Assembly (NCBI GenBank): GCA_027493525.1
Contig: JAOSKN010000002.1
Coordinates: 62,001-126,000, forward strand
Direction of reading: 5' to 3'
DNA: 64,000 bases
From: Planctomycetota bacterium
Lineage (GTDB): Bacteria > Planctomycetota > SZUA-567 > H5-PLA8
Part shown: piece after piece, positions 63,079 through 64,000 of the stretch
How positions within the stretch are numbered: the first letter of the stretch is position 1
Layout: the number at the start of each line of letters is the position of its first letter
Position numbers and translations under genes: made by a program
The notes under the pieces: model-generated
Told to the model about the DNA's origin: nothing
Seen by the model: the letters and a program-made list of their open reading frames with translations, nothing else
The model's database searches: none

Positions 63079-64000
63079 TTAGACGCTGAAGAAGCGCTTG
63101 ATCTGGCCGAGGATGTCGGAGTGGGATTCGGCGAGCTTGCGTTGGCGGGCTTCTTCGTCGAGTTGCTGCATGGCCGCGTCGAAGCTCATGCGCCGCTCGG
63201 CGAGCAGCCTGGAGAACTCCTCGGCCAGCTCGGGGCGGCGGGCGAGGACCTCCTTGAAGGCGTCCTTGTCGAGGCGCATGCACAGCCCGTGGCCGCGGGC
63301 GATGACGGAGGCGCGGCGGGGTTCGCCGGTCATCAGGCCCCACTCGCCGAAAACCTGGCCGGGCCCGAGGGTGGAGAGGTGCTTGCTCTGCCCGGGCGCG
63401 CCGACGACGACGTCGGCCTGGCCATCGATGACGATATAAAGCCAGTGCGCCTCGTCGCCTTCGCGGGTCAGGACCGTGCCGGGGCTGAACGGCGCCGGCT
63501 GGAGCCGGTCGGCGAGGGCGTCGCATTCCTCGGGGGTCAGGGAGCGGAAAAGGTCCACGCGCCCGAGCGCGGCGCGGCGGCGCTCGTGCTCCTGCCCGGC
63601 CTTGAGCTTCTTGCGTTCGGCGGATTCCTCGGTGAGGAAGATCGCGTGGGCGGGGATGGACGGCGGGATGCCGGCGCCCCGGAGCGCCTGGTAGACGTGG
63701 ACGCGGACGAGCGAGTCGGTGGGGTCGTCGCGGTTGAGGTCGGTAAGCCAGTAGCGGACCGCGTAGCGCCCGTAGCTCTCCTCGAAGTTCATCATGATGC
63801 AATTGGGCTTGGGCTCGCGGGCCACGCAGGGGATCTCGGCGCGCAGCACCTCGCGCTCGACGGCCGCGATGACCTCGTTGGGCGGGTAGCGGTAATCGAC
63901 GTTGAACCAGACCCAGCGCCGCCATTGGACGGGCTCGCCATGCCGGCGCCCGAGCACGAGGAAGCTGTTCTTCATCAGCACGCTGTTGGGCAGCACGAGC
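63079..64000 (-). CDS. MscS-family channel with C-terminal cNMP-binding domain (partial)
   Basis: The 5' end lies beyond the window. The visible 305 residues begin inside the MscS beta domain ('LPNSVLMKNSFLVLG', the usual 'PNS..' element), continue through the alpha/beta C-terminal domain ('VDYRYPPNEVIAAVEREVL', 'YAVRYWLTDLNRDDPTDSLV'), and end in a cyclic-nucleotide-binding domain ('LFRSLTPEECDALADRLQ', 'GTVLTREGDEAHWLYIVIDGQADVVV', 'GPGQVFGEWGLMTGEPRRASVIA'). Such fusions are candidate cyclic-nucleotide-gated mechanosensitive channels (bCNG). The stop is at 63079. Confidence 0.85.
   Translation of the reverse strand, partial: LVLPNSVLMKNSFLVLGRRHGEPVQWRRWVWFNVDYRYPPNEVIAAVEREVLRAEIPCVAREPKPNCIMMNFEESYGRYAVRYWLTDLNRDDPTDSLVRVHVYQALRGAGIPPSIPAHAIFLTEESAERKKLKAGQEHERRRAALGRVDLFRSLTPEECDALADRLQPAPFSPGTVLTREGDEAHWLYIVIDGQADVVVGAPGQSKHLSTLGPGQVFGEWGLMTGEPRRASVIARGHGLCMRLDKDAFKEVLARRPELAEEFSRLLAERRMSFDAAMQQLDEEARQRKLAESHSDILGQIKRFFSV

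Overview
The window looks like a chromosomal contig from a GC-rich, Planctomycetota-like bacterium. The lineage is inferred from an ECF sigma factor with a membrane-anchored C-terminal extension, several signal-peptide proteins of no recognisable family, Tat-exported vanadium haloperoxidase, dispersed palindromic repeats and REP-associated transposases. No ribosomal marker is present to settle it.

Positions 1 to about 40,220 form an accessory island. Its right end is marked by a 47-bp copy of the 3' half of tRNA-Gly(GCC), a typical integration site. The layout is: (a) 226-4617, an RbfA-like protein, the RNA ligase RtcB, a MoxR-type AAA+ ATPase and a zincin-vWA protein, coupled by overlaps or a 3-nt gap, followed by a ribbon-helix-helix gene, a small RNA candidate with a terminator, and about 750 bp of non-coding sequence full of strong helices (5066-5800); (b) 6119-12537, a giant pseudokinase-SF1 helicase-Vsr-like nuclease overlapping an M48-type peptidase; (c) 12732-16193, an excisionase-like HTH protein, small unknown proteins and a PD-(D/E)XK nuclease; (d) 16408-21086, two exported proteins and a PAS hybrid histidine kinase; (e) 21488-25539, a second AAA+ plus zincin-vWA pair (CobS/CobT-like); (f) 25557-32699, a type I restriction-modification locus with a frameshifted hsdR and a HipA-like kinase plus DUF3037 pair between hsdS and hsdM; (g) 32740-39286, a DNA methyltransferase and a Dna2-like FeS nuclease-helicase. 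Most of this reads as a defence and RNA-repair island.

From 40.4 to 64 kb the content is more chromosomal: exported proteins; the nickel/cobalt pair rcnR-rcnA with an operator-like palindrome; a frameshifted DUF1259 gene; chrB; a TPP riboswitch and thiC. From 49.6 to 58.1 kb lies a repeat-rich zone with small lower-GC genes, two copies of a 780-bp REP/RAYT element, an IS256-family insertion with 9-bp target duplication that splits a small membrane-protein gene, 197-bp direct repeats and two parS-like palindromes. Then come pilT, a frameshifted vanadium haloperoxidase, the membrane-tethered sigma factor and a partial MscS-cNMP channel cut by the window end.

The strongest candidate for an undescribed system is the RbfA-like/RtcB/MoxR/zincin-vWA operon with the structured RNA region directly behind it. 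All family calls come from reading motifs; no database search was run.
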